NCBI GenBank assembly: GCA_965120375.1
Contig: CBCPMW010000003.1
Coordinates: 1-51,792, forward strand
Direction: 5' to 3'
Source of the DNA: CASPLG01 sp965120375
GTDB taxonomy: Bacteria; Bacillota; Clostridia; Oscillospirales; Acutalibacteraceae
Length of the DNA: 51,792 bases
Shown here: positions 42,194-50,872 of the stretch, piece by piece
How positions within the stretch are numbered: the stretch's first letter is position 1
Layout: each line of letters opens with the position of its first letter
The notes under the pieces: model-generated
Told to the model about the DNA's origin: nothing
Seen by the model: only the letters and a program-made list of their open reading frames with translations
Databases searched by the model: none
Made by a program: the position numbers and the translations under genes

Positions 42194-43570
42194 ATGGACA
42201 AAAATTATACAAGTACAATAGCTGCAATTTCAACAGCTTTAGCTCCAGGAGGAGTTGGAATGGTACGGGTTTGTGGGGAAGATTCAATAAATATTGTAGA
42301 TAAGTTTTTCACAAGTTCAGATAAAACTAGCCTAAAAAGTGTTAAAGGATATAGGGCTAAATTAGGGAAAATATATGAAAATAATGATGTAATCGACGAG
42401 GTAATAGTGTTGATTTTTAAAGCACCTCATAGTTATACTGGAGAAAATACAGTTGAGATTTTTTGTCATGGTGGAGTATATATAACTAAAAAAGTTTTGG
42501 ATTTGGCAATAAAAAATGGAGCTTTTTTAGCTAAATCTGGAGAATTCACCAAAAGAGCATTCTTGAACGGGAAAATTGATTTATCTCAGGCTGAGGCAGT
42601 TATGAGTTTAGTTTCAGCGAAAGGAAAAGCAGCGAGTAGAATAGCGGTTAGTGGTCTAGAGGGAGAGTTAAATAAAAAAATAGATAGAATTAAAAGAATA
42701 CTATTGGATATAATAGCAGAGTTATCTGTTTGGACAGATTATCCGGAGGAAAATTTTCCACATATTAGCCCAGAACTGTTGAAAAAAAAGTTGGATGAAG
42801 TAATATTTAATTTGCAGGGTAATTTATCTGCGCAAAGTGCGTTGAAAGCAGTGACTGAGGGGCTGAAGATTGCAATAGTTGGGCGTCCGAATGTTGGAAA
42901 ATCATCGCTTTTAAATTTTATGCTTGGGTATAAGCGAGCAATAGTTACAGATTTTGCTGGGACAACGCGCGATGTCATTGAAGGGCAGACTATGATCGGT
43001 GAAATTCCGGTGACAATTTTTGATACAGCTGGAATTCACGAAACTGTTGATATTGTTGAAAAGATGGGAGTTGATAGAGCGAAAGATCACATTCGTGATG
43101 CGGATTTAATATTTGCGGTTTTTGACTCTTCTGAAATTTTGAATGAAAGTGATCGGAAAATAATTAATCTTCTGGGTAGTTGTAGCGTTATTGCAATTTT
43201 GAATAAATCAGATTTGAAAACCAAAATAGAAACTAGTGAAATTAGTGACAATTTTAAGAGTATTGTGCAAGTTTCAACTGTAAATGGGAGCGGAATGAAG
43301 GAAATTGAGAATGCTGTTTATAATATTGTTGAAATGGACAAGCTGAATGTGGGAGGAGTTTTTGCTTCGAGTCAAAGACAGTTCGACATAATAAATAGAT
43401 GTATTTTGGTTTTGAAAGAAGCTAGAGATGCTGTTTTTTCTGGAGTAACTTTGGATGCTGTTACAGTTTTAATACAAAATGGAGTTGAAATTTTAGCAGA
43501 GATTACGGGAGAAAACGTCAGTGAAGAAGTTATAGATAAGATTTTTTCTAATTTTTGTGTAGGGAAATAA
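42194..43570 (+). CDS. mnmE: tRNA modification GTPase MnmE
   Basis: With MnmG it makes the cmnm5 modification at U34 of certain tRNAs (458 aa). The folate-binding N-terminal domain includes PHSYTGENTVEIFCHGG. The inserted G domain shows GRPNVGKSSLLN, DFAGTTRD, DTAGIHE and NKSD. The C-terminus ends FCVGK, the family's FCIGK motif with the Cys retained. AAAGGG lies upstream of ATG 42194. The 175-bp gap before it holds TGTGGAAAA at 42148 but no gene. Confidence 0.97.
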   Translation: MDKNYTSTIAAISTALAPGGVGMVRVCGEDSINIVDKFFTSSDKTSLKSVKGYRAKLGKIYENNDVIDEVIVLIFKAPHSYTGENTVEIFCHGGVYITKKVLDLAIKNGAFLAKSGEFTKRAFLNGKIDLSQAEAVMSLVSAKGKAASRIAVSGLEGELNKKIDRIKRILLDIIAELSVWTDYPEENFPHISPELLKKKLDEVIFNLQGNLSAQSALKAVTEGLKIAIVGRPNVGKSSLLNFMLGYKRAIVTDFAGTTRDVIEGQTMIGEIPVTIFDTAGIHETVDIVEKMGVDRAKDHIRDADLIFAVFDSSEILNESDRKIINLLGSCSVIAILNKSDLKTKIETSEISDNFKSIVQVSTVNGSGMKEIENAVYNIVEMDKLNVGGVFASSQRQFDIINRCILVLKEARDAVFSGVTLDAVTVLIQNGVEILAEITGENVSEEVIDKIFSNFCVGK

Positions 43571-43619
43571 GAACTATATGTGTAGGTTAACATAAAAAAG
43601 TAAGAAGAGGAGATTTATT

Positions 43620-45509
43620 TTGGAGTTTTTTTTAGGAAAATATGAAATAATAGTTATAGGTGCGGGACATGCGGGAATTGAGGCAGCACTCGCTTGTTCA
43701 CGTATGGGGTGTAAGACGGTAATTTTTACTATGAACCTGGATTCTATTGGAAATTGTCCCTGTAATCCGTCGATTGGAGGTACTGCTAAGGGGCATTTAG
43801 TTCGTGAAATTGATGCTTTAGGTGGAGAAATGGGAAAAACTGCAGATGAATGTTTTTTACAAAGTAGAATGTTAAATAGAGGAAAGGGGCCGGCAGTTCA
43901 TTCACTTAGAGCACAGATTGATAGAAATAAATATAGCAGAGTTATGAAGCGTAAACTTGAAATTCAGGAAAATTTAGAAATAAAGCAGGGTGAGATTAGT
44001 GAAATTAGTAAAGAAGGAGAGTCTTGGAAATTAAAAACTAGGACTGGTGGAATTTATACTGCTAATTGTGTGATCATTTCTACGGGGACATATTTAGATA
44101 GTAAAATTCATATAGGAGAAGTTAATTATGAAAGTGGTCCTGACAACATGTTTTCATCTAAGTTATTGTTTGAGTCTTTCAAAAGACTTGGTATAAATAT
44201 GAGAATGTTTAAGACTGGGACTCCAGCCAGAGTTTTGAAATCAAGTATAGATTTCTCTGAATTAGAGGAGCAAGTTGGGGATAGTGAAATAGTTCCTTTT
44301 TCTTATGAGACTAAAAAATTGGATAAAAATAAAATTTCATGCTACATAACTTGGACTAACGAAAATACTAAAAAAGTTATAGAAAAAAATATTGAGAGAT
44401 CTCCAATGTATAGTGGAAAAATAAGTGGAACTGGTCCACGTTATTGTCCTAGCATAGAAGACAAAATAGTTAGGTTTTCCGATAAAGAAAGGCATCAGGT
44501 ATTTATTGAACAATGTGGTTTAGACACAGAAGAGATGTATTTACAGGGAGTTTCGACATCACTTCCAGAAGATGTTCAGATCGAATTGTACAGAACTATA
44601 AAAGGGCTCGAAAACGCAGTTATAATGAGGCCAGCTTATGCTATAGAATATGCCTGCATAGATCCTACCAATTTAAGTTTAACGCTAGAATTTAAAAATT
44701 TTCCTGGTTTATTTGGTGCGGGACAATTTAATGGAAGTTCTGGCTATGAAGAAGCTGCGGCTCAGGGACTCATTGCAGGAATAAATGCAGCATTAAAAGT
44801 AAAAAGGAAAGAAGCTTTTATTTTAGATAGAGCGACATCTTATATAGGGACACTGATAGATGATTTAGTTTCAAAGGGGACAAGTGAACCGTACAGAATA
44901 ATGACTTCGCGTTCAGAATACCGATTAGTATTACGTCAAGATAATGCAGATGAACGACTTACTCCATTTGGAAGAGAACTTGGTTTAATTAATGATGACG
45001 TTTGGAATAATTTTATTTTGAGAAAAAAGAAAAAAGAAGACGAGATACAGAGAGCGAAATCTACCATAATTTTACCGAGTGAAGGGTTAAACAAAGAGCT
45101 TGTTTCACGTGAAACATCTGAAATTAAAACTGGAGTTAAACTGTATGATTTATTAAAAAGACCGGAGATCAGTTATCAAGTTTTGGAAAAATTTGATCCG
45201 ACTAGAAAAGAGCTTGATAAAAATATATTAGAAAAGGCTGAAATAGAGATAAAATACGAAGGATATATAGAAAAACAAAATAGGCAAATAGACGAAATGA
45301 GAAGGTTAGAGTGCCAAATGATACCAAAATCAATAAGCTACAAAAATTTGATTGGACTTAGAGCTGAGGCTGTTGAAAAACTTGAAAAAATTAGACCGTT
45401 AAACATAGGACAAGCATCTAGAATTTCTGGTGTTAGTCCGGCGGACGTGTCAGTTTTAATTATTTGGATTGCCAAAAATCGAAGGGAACAGGAAGAGGTA
45501 AATGGATAA
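43620..45509 (+). CDS. mnmG: tRNA uridine-5-carboxymethylaminomethyl modification enzyme MnmG
   Basis: FAD-dependent partner of MnmE (629 aa). The dinucleotide-binding motif IVIGAGHAGIEAALA, the NCPCNPSIGGTAKGHLVREI block, RGPAVHSLRAQ-like RGKGPAVHSLRAQ, the ALLPAYAIEY-type MRPAYAIEYACI, and the C-terminal GISPADVSVL-like segment are present. The start is TTG at 43620 behind AGAGGAG. A perfect parS site lies within its coding sequence. Its end overlaps rsmG by 8 bp. Confidence 0.97.
   Translation: MEFFLGKYEIIVIGAGHAGIEAALACSRMGCKTVIFTMNLDSIGNCPCNPSIGGTAKGHLVREIDALGGEMGKTADECFLQSRMLNRGKGPAVHSLRAQIDRNKYSRVMKRKLEIQENLEIKQGEISEISKEGESWKLKTRTGGIYTANCVIISTGTYLDSKIHIGEVNYESGPDNMFSSKLLFESFKRLGINMRMFKTGTPARVLKSSIDFSELEEQVGDSEIVPFSYETKKLDKNKISCYITWTNENTKKVIEKNIERSPMYSGKISGTGPRYCPSIEDKIVRFSDKERHQVFIEQCGLDTEEMYLQGVSTSLPEDVQIELYRTIKGLENAVIMRPAYAIEYACIDPTNLSLTLEFKNFPGLFGAGQFNGSSGYEEAAAQGLIAGINAALKVKRKEAFILDRATSYIGTLIDDLVSKGTSEPYRIMTSRSEYRLVLRQDNADERLTPFGRELGLINDDVWNNFILRKKKKEDEIQRAKSTIILPSEGLNKELVSRETSEIKTGVKLYDLLKRPEISYQVLEKFDPTRKELDKNILEKAEIEIKYEGYIEKQNRQIDEMRRLECQMIPKSISYKNLIGLRAEAVEKLEKIRPLNIGQASRISGVSPADVSVLIIWIAKNRREQEEVNG
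45101..45116. promoter_or_regulatory. parS site (perfect consensus) inside mnmG
   Basis: TGTTTCACGTGAAACA, the exact 16-bp palindrome bound by Spo0J/ParB in most bacteria. It is about 2.1 kb upstream of parB and about 6-8 kb from the presumed origin. Confidence 0.95.
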
Positions 45510-46227
45510 AATTGATGTTTTTGAAAAAATTTTAAAAAATGAATCACTAAATTTTGGAATAAAGATAAGCGATGATAAAATGAGAAAATTTAAGATTTAT
45601 TTCAGCTTTTTATTAGACTATAATAGTCATACTAATTTAACCTCAATAATAGATCCAGAAAATGTGGCTATAAAACATTTTTTAGATAGCTTAATTTTGT
45701 CTAAAACAATTAAAATAGTGGATGGTGATGCTGCGATAGATGTTGGAAGTGGTGCAGGATTTCCAGGAATAGTTTTTAAAATTTTAGTTCCAAAAATCAA
45801 ACTAACAGTTATTGATAGTTGTAATAAAAAAGTAAAATTTTTAAATGAACTGGTTTCTAAAATAGATGAACCTTGTGAAATTATTCACAATAGAGCTGAG
45901 GATTTGGCTAAAAAAGACGGATACAGGGATAATTATGATTATGTTTTTTCAAGAGCTGTTGCGCCATTGAACATTCTTATGGAGTATTGTTTGCCCTTTT
46001 TGAAGGTGAACGGAAATTTTATTGCAATGAAGGGTTTGAATGCGGAAGAAGAAATAAAAAATGCAGAAAATTCTATCAATATTTTAGGAGGAATGATCAA
46101 GAAAATAGAGAAATTTTTTCTTCCAAATGAAAATGCCACAAGGAATCTACTTGTTATAACGAAGAAAAAACCAACTCCGGATAAATATCCTAGAAATTCT
46201 GCAAGAATAATAAAAAGACCTCTGTAA
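45502..46227 (+). CDS. rsmG: 16S rRNA (guanine527-N7)-methyltransferase RsmG
   Basis: SAM-dependent methyltransferase (241 aa) acting on G527 of 16S rRNA. The motifs are DYNSHTNLTSI, KHFLDSLIL, IDVGSGAGFPGIVFKI and VFSRAVAPLNILMEYCLPFL. The ATG overlaps the end of mnmG, with GGAAGAGG upstream, so translation is coupled. A second parS-like site follows immediately. Confidence 0.96.
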   Translation: MDKIDVFEKILKNESLNFGIKISDDKMRKFKIYFSFLLDYNSHTNLTSIIDPENVAIKHFLDSLILSKTIKIVDGDAAIDVGSGAGFPGIVFKILVPKIKLTVIDSCNKKVKFLNELVSKIDEPCEIIHNRAEDLAKKDGYRDNYDYVFSRAVAPLNILMEYCLPFLKVNGNFIAMKGLNAEEEIKNAENSINILGGMIKKIEKFFLPNENATRNLLVITKKKPTPDKYPRNSARIIKRPL

Positions 46228-46230
46228 ATT

Positions 46231-46246
46231 TGTTTCACGTGGAACT
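46231..46246. promoter_or_regulatory. second, degenerate parS site
   Basis: TGTTTCACGTGGAACT matches the parS palindrome at 14 of 16 positions. It lies between rsmG and parA. Confidence 0.8.
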
Positions 46247-46306
46247 TAAGTTTTTGTAAGGAATATGATAAAATAGGGAAATATACTTTTGTTTTTATGA
46301 AAATAA

Positions 46307-46315
46307 TGTTATAAT
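46307..46315 (+). promoter_or_regulatory. extended -10 promoter element of parA
   Basis: TGTTATAAT, 29 bp before the parA start, with only a T-rich -35 region. Its flank TATGAAAATAATGTTATAAT is nearly the same as before jag. Confidence 0.6.
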
Positions 46316-46343
46316 CATACTCGTTGAAAAAAGGGGGAGAATT

Positions 46344-47171
46344 GTGGGAAAGATAATATCTGTTTCTAATCAGAAAGGGGGAGTTGGGAAAACTACTACA
46401 GCTGTTAATTTATCGGCTTCTATGGGGATAAATAGAAAAAAAACTCTTCTTGTTGATATGGATCCTCAGGGGAATGCGACAAGTGGGCTTGGGATTGACC
46501 GTAGAAGTTTAGAAGGCTCGCTTTATGATATTTTAATTGATAGATCTAGCATTGAAAATGTGCTAGCAAAAACTCGGTTTAAAAATCTTGATTTGTTGCC
46601 CTCAAGTGGGGATTTGTCTGCTTTGGATCTGGAATTGATAGATATTGAAGAAAGAGAGTTTCGCTTAAAATCTAAAATTGATGTGATAAAGTCGAATTAT
46701 GATTATATTATAATTGATTGTCCACCTTCTCTTGGGTTGATAACTATCAATGCAATTTGTGCTAGTGATTCAATTTTGATTCCGATGCAATCTGAGTATT
46801 ATGCGTTAGAAGGGCTTTCTCAACTTATGAATACGCTAAAGAGAATGAAAAAATTGAACCAAAAATTAAAACTAGAAGGCGTACTTATGACTATGTTTGA
46901 TGCTAGGTTAAATCTTTCTAACCAAGTTTTTGGTGAAATTAAGAAGTTTTTTAAGGAAAAAGTTTTTAAAACGACGATAAGTAGATGTGTTCGTGTTTCT
47001 GAAGCCCCCAGTTTTGGTCAGCCGGTTTATTATTACGATAAATCTAATAAAGCAGCTGTGCAGTATCTGAAACTTGCCGAAGAAATTATTGAGAATAACA
47101 AGAATTTTTTGCAGAGAAAGACAGAAAATTTTGCGAATAAAAAGGTTAAAACTGAAGTGGGTTGCTTCTGA
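46344..47171 (+). CDS. parA: chromosome partitioning ATPase ParA/Soj
   Basis: Walker-type ATPase (275 aa) that works with ParB in origin segregation and, as Soj, can regulate DnaA. The deviant Walker A is NQKGGVGKTTTAVNL; Walker A' is VDMDPQGNATSGLG, and IIDCPPSLGLITINA follows. The C-terminus has about 20 extra basic residues. The start is GTG at 46344, with AAAGGGGGAG upstream. parB follows after 73 bp. Confidence 0.97.
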   Translation: MGKIISVSNQKGGVGKTTTAVNLSASMGINRKKTLLVDMDPQGNATSGLGIDRRSLEGSLYDILIDRSSIENVLAKTRFKNLDLLPSSGDLSALDLELIDIEEREFRLKSKIDVIKSNYDYIIIDCPPSLGLITINAICASDSILIPMQSEYYALEGLSQLMNTLKRMKKLNQKLKLEGVLMTMFDARLNLSNQVFGEIKKFFKEKVFKTTISRCVRVSEAPSFGQPVYYYDKSNKAAVQYLKLAEEIIENNKNFLQRKTENFANKKVKTEVGCF

Positions 47172-47244
47172 TTCTTCTAATTTTTGTTAACTTGGAAGAA
47201 GGTAATCGTGATTTTGAAAGTGAAAAACTAAAGGGGGAAATATT

Positions 47245-48108
47245 TTGGCGATGATTAAAACCAAAAATAGAGGACTCGGAAGAGGTTTAGATTTGATATT
47301 TAGGGAAAATAGTTTAGATTTAAATAAAGAAAATGAAATTTTAACTGTGAGAATTTCTGATGTAGAGCCAAATAAAAAGCAGCCAAGAATCAATTTTAAT
47401 GAAGAATTGATCGCTGAATTAGCACAGTCTATATCTGTAAAAGGGGTTTTGCAACCTATTCTTGTCAGATCTATAGAGGATGGTCGTTATCAAATAATTG
47501 CCGGGGAAAGAAGATGGAGAGCAAGCAGAATGGCAGGATTGAGCGAAATTCCCGTAATAGTTAAGGATTTAAACGAAGAAGAAGCGATGGAAATAGCTCT
47601 AATTGAAAATTTACAGCGTCAAGATTTATCCCCAATAGAAGAAGCAAAAGGCTATAAAGTATTAATGGAAAAATATTCTCTTACGCAAGAAGAAGTCTCG
47701 CAATCAGTCGGAAAATCTAGATCATCTGTAGCAAATTCTCTAAGACTTTTAAATTTACCTAAAAAAGCGTACGAACTTTTGGATGCAGGAGAAATGACAG
47801 CTGGGCACGCTAAAGCATTACTTTCGCTAACCCGTAAAGTTGATTTAGATTTTCTGATAGATAAAATAAGAAGAGAAGGAATTTCAGTGCGTCAAACTGA
47901 AAAAATAGTAAAAAACATGCTAAGTAAAGGAAAACAAAGTAAAGCAGTCGAAACGAAACGTGAAGTTATCTTCGATGAAATTGAGATTTCCTTAAAAGAA
48001 AGATTGGGAAGAAGCGTAAAAATTAAAGAAAATAAAGGAAAACAAGGATTTTTACAAATACCCTTTTATAGTGAAGAAGATTTGATAAGCTTGGTAAAAC
48101 ATTTCTAA
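47245..48108 (+). CDS. parB: chromosome partitioning protein ParB/Spo0J
   Basis: CTPase clamp (287 aa) that loads at parS. It opens RGLGRGLDLIF. The CTP-binding boxes are ISVKGVLQPILVR and IIAGERRWRASRMAGL, then IALIENLQRQDLSPIEEA. The helix-turn-helix is LTQEEVSQSVGKSRSSVANS, and the C-terminal dimer domain is intact. The start is TTG at 47245 behind AAAGGGGG. Two parS sites lie upstream in the same window, so the system looks complete. Confidence 0.97.
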   Translation: MAMIKTKNRGLGRGLDLIFRENSLDLNKENEILTVRISDVEPNKKQPRINFNEELIAELAQSISVKGVLQPILVRSIEDGRYQIIAGERRWRASRMAGLSEIPVIVKDLNEEEAMEIALIENLQRQDLSPIEEAKGYKVLMEKYSLTQEEVSQSVGKSRSSVANSLRLLNLPKKAYELLDAGEMTAGHAKALLSLTRKVDLDFLIDKIRREGISVRQTEKIVKNMLSKGKQSKAVETKREVIFDEIEISLKERLGRSVKIKENKGKQGFLQIPFYSEEDLISLVKHF

Positions 48109-48152
48109 GTTTACATAAAAAAGCAAATAAAATTATGGGAGAATAAATTTGT

Positions 48153-48644
48153 ATGTTTAGAACAAAGGTAATAAAATTTTTATCGATTCTTATGTCAATT
48201 GGAGTATGTCTTTTAATTTTTTTTAATCCAATAACAAACGGACAAGGAGATATGTCTAAAATAGCAGTAATTTCAAATATTTTAGATGAATTTATGAATT
48301 TTCTAGGGTTTTTGACCAAAGTAAAACCACAAGAAACGGTCCTCGTAGTTGCATTTTTAGAATTTTTTGTATTTGGTCTATCTCTCATGACAACAGTTAA
48401 AGTAATTTGCGAAGATACAATAAAACACATATTTTTTCCACTTTTTACTGGCCTATTTTCATCGGTTCTACTGGGATACAGTGGTTATAGAATTGACGGT
48501 ATGATATCTGGAATTAACAGCGTAATGATTATGTTTTGGGGATTGATTTTAGGAATTGGAATATTTTTAACACTAGATCTGATGTTTTCTGGACATAAGA
48601 ATAACAAGATGAATAGAAGATCAAAGTATAGAAGGGGACGATAA
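48153..48644 (+). CDS. small integral membrane protein (possibly VanZ-like)
   Basis: A 163-aa protein with about four hydrophobic helices (about 7-25, 63-82, 92-107, 125-145) and a strongly basic tail (KMNRRSKYRRGR). The segment GYSGYRIDGMISGINSVMIM vaguely recalls the 'GR.g...D...N..G' pattern of VanZ-like proteins, but other family marks are missing, so I would not assign it. It is wedged between parB and serS, only 2 bp before the serS start, so it is translated from the same message and probably coupled. Confidence 0.75.
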   Translation: MFRTKVIKFLSILMSIGVCLLIFFNPITNGQGDMSKIAVISNILDEFMNFLGFLTKVKPQETVLVVAFLEFFVFGLSLMTTVKVICEDTIKHIFFPLFTGLFSSVLLGYSGYRIDGMISGINSVMIMFWGLILGIGIFLTLDLMFSGHKNNKMNRRSKYRRGR

Positions 48645-48646
48645 AT

Positions 48647-49921
48647 GTGCTTGATATAAAACAAATACGGGAGAACCCAGAGAAAATAAAAAAATTGATA
48701 AAAACTAGAAATGTTGACGTCGATGAAAAAATTGATAAAATTATGGAAATAGACACTAAACGAAGGTCACTCATGAGTAAATCAGAAACGATGAAAGCAG
48801 AGCAAAACGCTTTAAATAGAGAAATTCCTCGTATGAAGAAAAACGAAGAAGATACGACTGAAATTATGAAAAAAATGAAAAATCTTTCTGATACAATTTC
48901 TGATTACAATTCGAGTATTTCAAAATTAAAAAGGGACGAGACTGAAATCTTATTGTCGATTCCAAATGTTCCTCATGAAAGCGTTCCAGTTGGAAAAGAT
49001 GAACTCGAAAATAAAGAGATTCGAGTTGTCGGAACTCCAAGAAAATTTCAATTTCAGCCGAAAGCGCACTGGGAAATAGGTAAGGATTTAGATATTTTGG
49101 ATGTAGAACGCGCAGCGAAAGTAACGGGAACTAGATTCCATTTTCATAAAGGGCTTGGAGCGCGCTTAGAAAGAGCTCTAATTAATTTTTATCTGGACAC
49201 TCACATAAAAAATGGATATAAGGAACTGTTTCCTCCTTTAATGGTAAATAGAGAATCAATGACTGGTACAGGTCAACTTCCAAAATTCGAAAAAGATGCT
49301 TTCAAAATCGAAAACAATGACTTTTTTATGATTCCAACGGCTGAAGTTCCAGTAACAAATATGCATAGAAACGAAATTATTGACGCTAAAGAACTGCCAA
49401 TAAAATACTGCGCTTATTCGCCCTGCTTTAGGGCAGAAGCTGGTGCCGCAGGTAGAGACACAAAAGGTCTAATCAGACAACATCAGTTTAATAAAGTAGA
49501 ACTTGTAAAATTTTGTAAGCCGGAAGATTCATATAGCGAACTAGAAAAACTTACAAACGATGCTGAATCAGTGTTAAAATTACTCGAACTTCCATACAGA
49601 ATAGTCTGTTTGTGTACGGGAGACCTTGGGTTTTCATCAGCAAAAACATACGATATAGAAGTCTGGATGCCATCTTATAACCGATATGTAGAAATCTCGT
49701 CCTGCTCTAACTTCGAGTCTTACCAGGCAAGAAGAATGTCTGCGCGCTACAAAAATTCACCCAAAGATAAAGCAGAAGTGCTCCACACATTAAACGGTTC
49801 AGGGGTCGCTATTGGACGCACTGTCGCGGCAATTTTAGAAAACTTTCAAAACGAAGACGGAACCGTAACAGTCCCGAAAGTGCTACAAAAGTTTATGGGT
49901 ACTGACTTGATAAAAAAATAA
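48647..49921 (+). CDS. serS: seryl-tRNA synthetase
   Basis: Class II aminoacyl-tRNA synthetase (424 aa). The N-terminal tRNA-binding coiled coil spans about 25-105. Catalytic motifs are IPTAEVPVTN, motif 2 FRAEAGAAGRDTKGLIRQHQ, and motif 3 LNGSGVAIGRTVAAILEN, with EISSCSNFESYQARR before it. The start is GTG at 48647 with AGGGGACG upstream. No T-box leader precedes it; it is the last gene of the parAB transcript. Confidence 0.97.
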   Translation: MLDIKQIRENPEKIKKLIKTRNVDVDEKIDKIMEIDTKRRSLMSKSETMKAEQNALNREIPRMKKNEEDTTEIMKKMKNLSDTISDYNSSISKLKRDETEILLSIPNVPHESVPVGKDELENKEIRVVGTPRKFQFQPKAHWEIGKDLDILDVERAAKVTGTRFHFHKGLGARLERALINFYLDTHIKNGYKELFPPLMVNRESMTGTGQLPKFEKDAFKIENNDFFMIPTAEVPVTNMHRNEIIDAKELPIKYCAYSPCFRAEAGAAGRDTKGLIRQHQFNKVELVKFCKPEDSYSELEKLTNDAESVLKLLELPYRIVCLCTGDLGFSSAKTYDIEVWMPSYNRYVEISSCSNFESYQARRMSARYKNSPKDKAEVLHTLNGSGVAIGRTVAAILENFQNEDGTVTVPKVLQKFMGTDLIKK

Positions 49922-49923
49922 AA

Positions 49924-49968
49924 GATCCCCATCTTTTAGAGTCTTTGTAAAACTCAAAAGAAGGGGAC
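49924..49968 (-). terminator. terminator between serS and the GG-leader genes
   Basis: A long hairpin: GATCCCC-ATCTTTT pairs with AAAAGAAGGGGAC (one mismatch), with an inner GAGT/ACTC stem. On the minus strand it is followed by TTTTATTTTTTTAT, an ideal terminator for the gene ending at 50015. On the plus strand it may also end serS, though the T-run there is weak. Confidence 0.75.
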
Positions 49969-50014
49969 TCTGACTGTTTATTAAAAAAAGTGAAGATTAC
50001 GATTTTTTCCCAGT

Positions 50015-50362
50015 TTATTCTAAATCTTTTATATACTCGCAGTTAAGCAGTGAAGCAGGTGCTCCGCTTTTGACTGTTCCAATGGAGACGTACCACGTAT
50101 TTGTGTCGAAAGTACCGTAAGTAAGCATCCACTTTCGTAGCCTTTTTTTTATGATTTTTCCTGCCGCCTTGGTTGACCCAGCCTGAGCTGCCTCTGTTAG
50201 TATTGCAACCTTTACATCCTCTGGCATATTTTCTGGCCACCAATCTCTACCACCAAATATCCAACAGCTTTTGCTTGTTTTTTGCGCCCCACCGGCAATG
50301 TCATTAAGCTCGTCTTCTAATTCTTGCTTGCTAATTTCTGTAATTTTTTCTTCTTGACTCAT
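50015..50362 (-). CDS. GG-leader secreted peptide/protein, second gene of pair 1
   Basis: A 115-aa protein with a double-glycine leader: ELEDELNDIAGG ends at residues 24-25, with Leu at -7 and Ile at -4 as in substrates of C39-peptidase ABC exporters. The predicted mature part is about 90 aa, begins AQKTSKSCWIFGGRDWWP, and contains the block AILTEAAQAGS and a basic helix. It is a paralogue of the gene just upstream: the leader and the central block are nearly identical while the Cys/Trp region and C-terminal 35 residues differ. ATG at 50362 follows GGGAGG. No transporter or modification enzyme is present in the window. The family is not recognised; a bacteriocin, signal or effector are all possible. 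Confidence 0.85.
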   Translation of the reverse strand: MSQEEKITEISKQELEDELNDIAGGAQKTSKSCWIFGGRDWWPENMPEDVKVAILTEAAQAGSTKAAGKIIKKRLRKWMLTYGTFDTNTWYVSIGTVKSGAPASLLNCEYIKDLE

Positions 50363-50423
50363 AAAAATTCCTCCCTTTATGTAAAACTAGAGACAAAAAT
50401 GTTAACTATTCGCCATTCTTAAC

Positions 50424-50762
50424 CTATTTTACGTATTGTTTTATAAAGTCATTCATTTCCTGGTTACTCCCAGGGCGAATTCTCCAAGAGTACGTGCCTG
50501 AGGCAGTCTCTTTATCGGCATGAGTTTTGATCCAATGCATTGTTCTTTTTCTTATAATTTTTGCTTTTGCACTGTCCGACCCGGCTTGAGCTGCTTCCGT
50601 CAGTATAGCAGTTTCAACTTCGTTTGGCATATCTGCCGGCCACATTCCGACACCGCAAGGCCACGAACTGTTTGAGGTTTTCTGTGCGCCACCAGCGATA
50701 TCGTTAAGCTCGTCCTCCAATTCCTGAATATTGATTTCTCTGACTTCTCCATTTTGACTCAT
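50424..50762 (-). CDS. GG-leader secreted peptide/protein, first gene of pair 1
   Basis: A 112-aa paralogue of the downstream gene. Its leader shares QELEDELNDIAGGAQKTS, with the GG at residues 24-25. The mature part (about 87 aa) starts AQKTSNSSWPCGVGMWPADM and holds AILTEAAQAGSDSA and KIIRKRTMHWIK; the last 25 residues are unrelated to the partner. ATG at 50762 follows AAGGAGGAG; an upstream in-frame start at 50813 has no such site. It is 61 bp from the partner with no terminator between, so the two form one transcript from the conserved 84-bp upstream block. Confidence 0.85.
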   Translation of the reverse strand: MSQNGEVREINIQELEDELNDIAGGAQKTSNSSWPCGVGMWPADMPNEVETAILTEAAQAGSDSAKAKIIRKRTMHWIKTHADKETASGTYSWRIRPGSNQEMNDFIKQYVK

Positions 50763-50843
50763 AAGAATCTCCTCCTTGAAATAAATTTTTAGATAAAATG
50801 CCAATATTACCATAAATTATATATATAAATTTAAAATGGAATA
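50760..50843 (-). repeat. conserved upstream block, copy A
   Basis: 84 bp covering the start codon, the AAGGAGGAG ribosome binding site and the promoter region of the first gene of pair 1. It differs from copy B (51709-51792) at about 6 positions. A TATAAT (minus strand) is conserved in both, but no clear -35 box is. Confidence 0.88.
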
Positions 50844-50872
50844 GAAGCATTTATATATAATTTTACAGAGTC

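Noticed and set aside
48109..48646. T-box riboswitch upstream of serS
   Set aside because: serS follows another gene by 2 bp, and no T-box sequence or specifier stem is visible before it or before the preceding gene.
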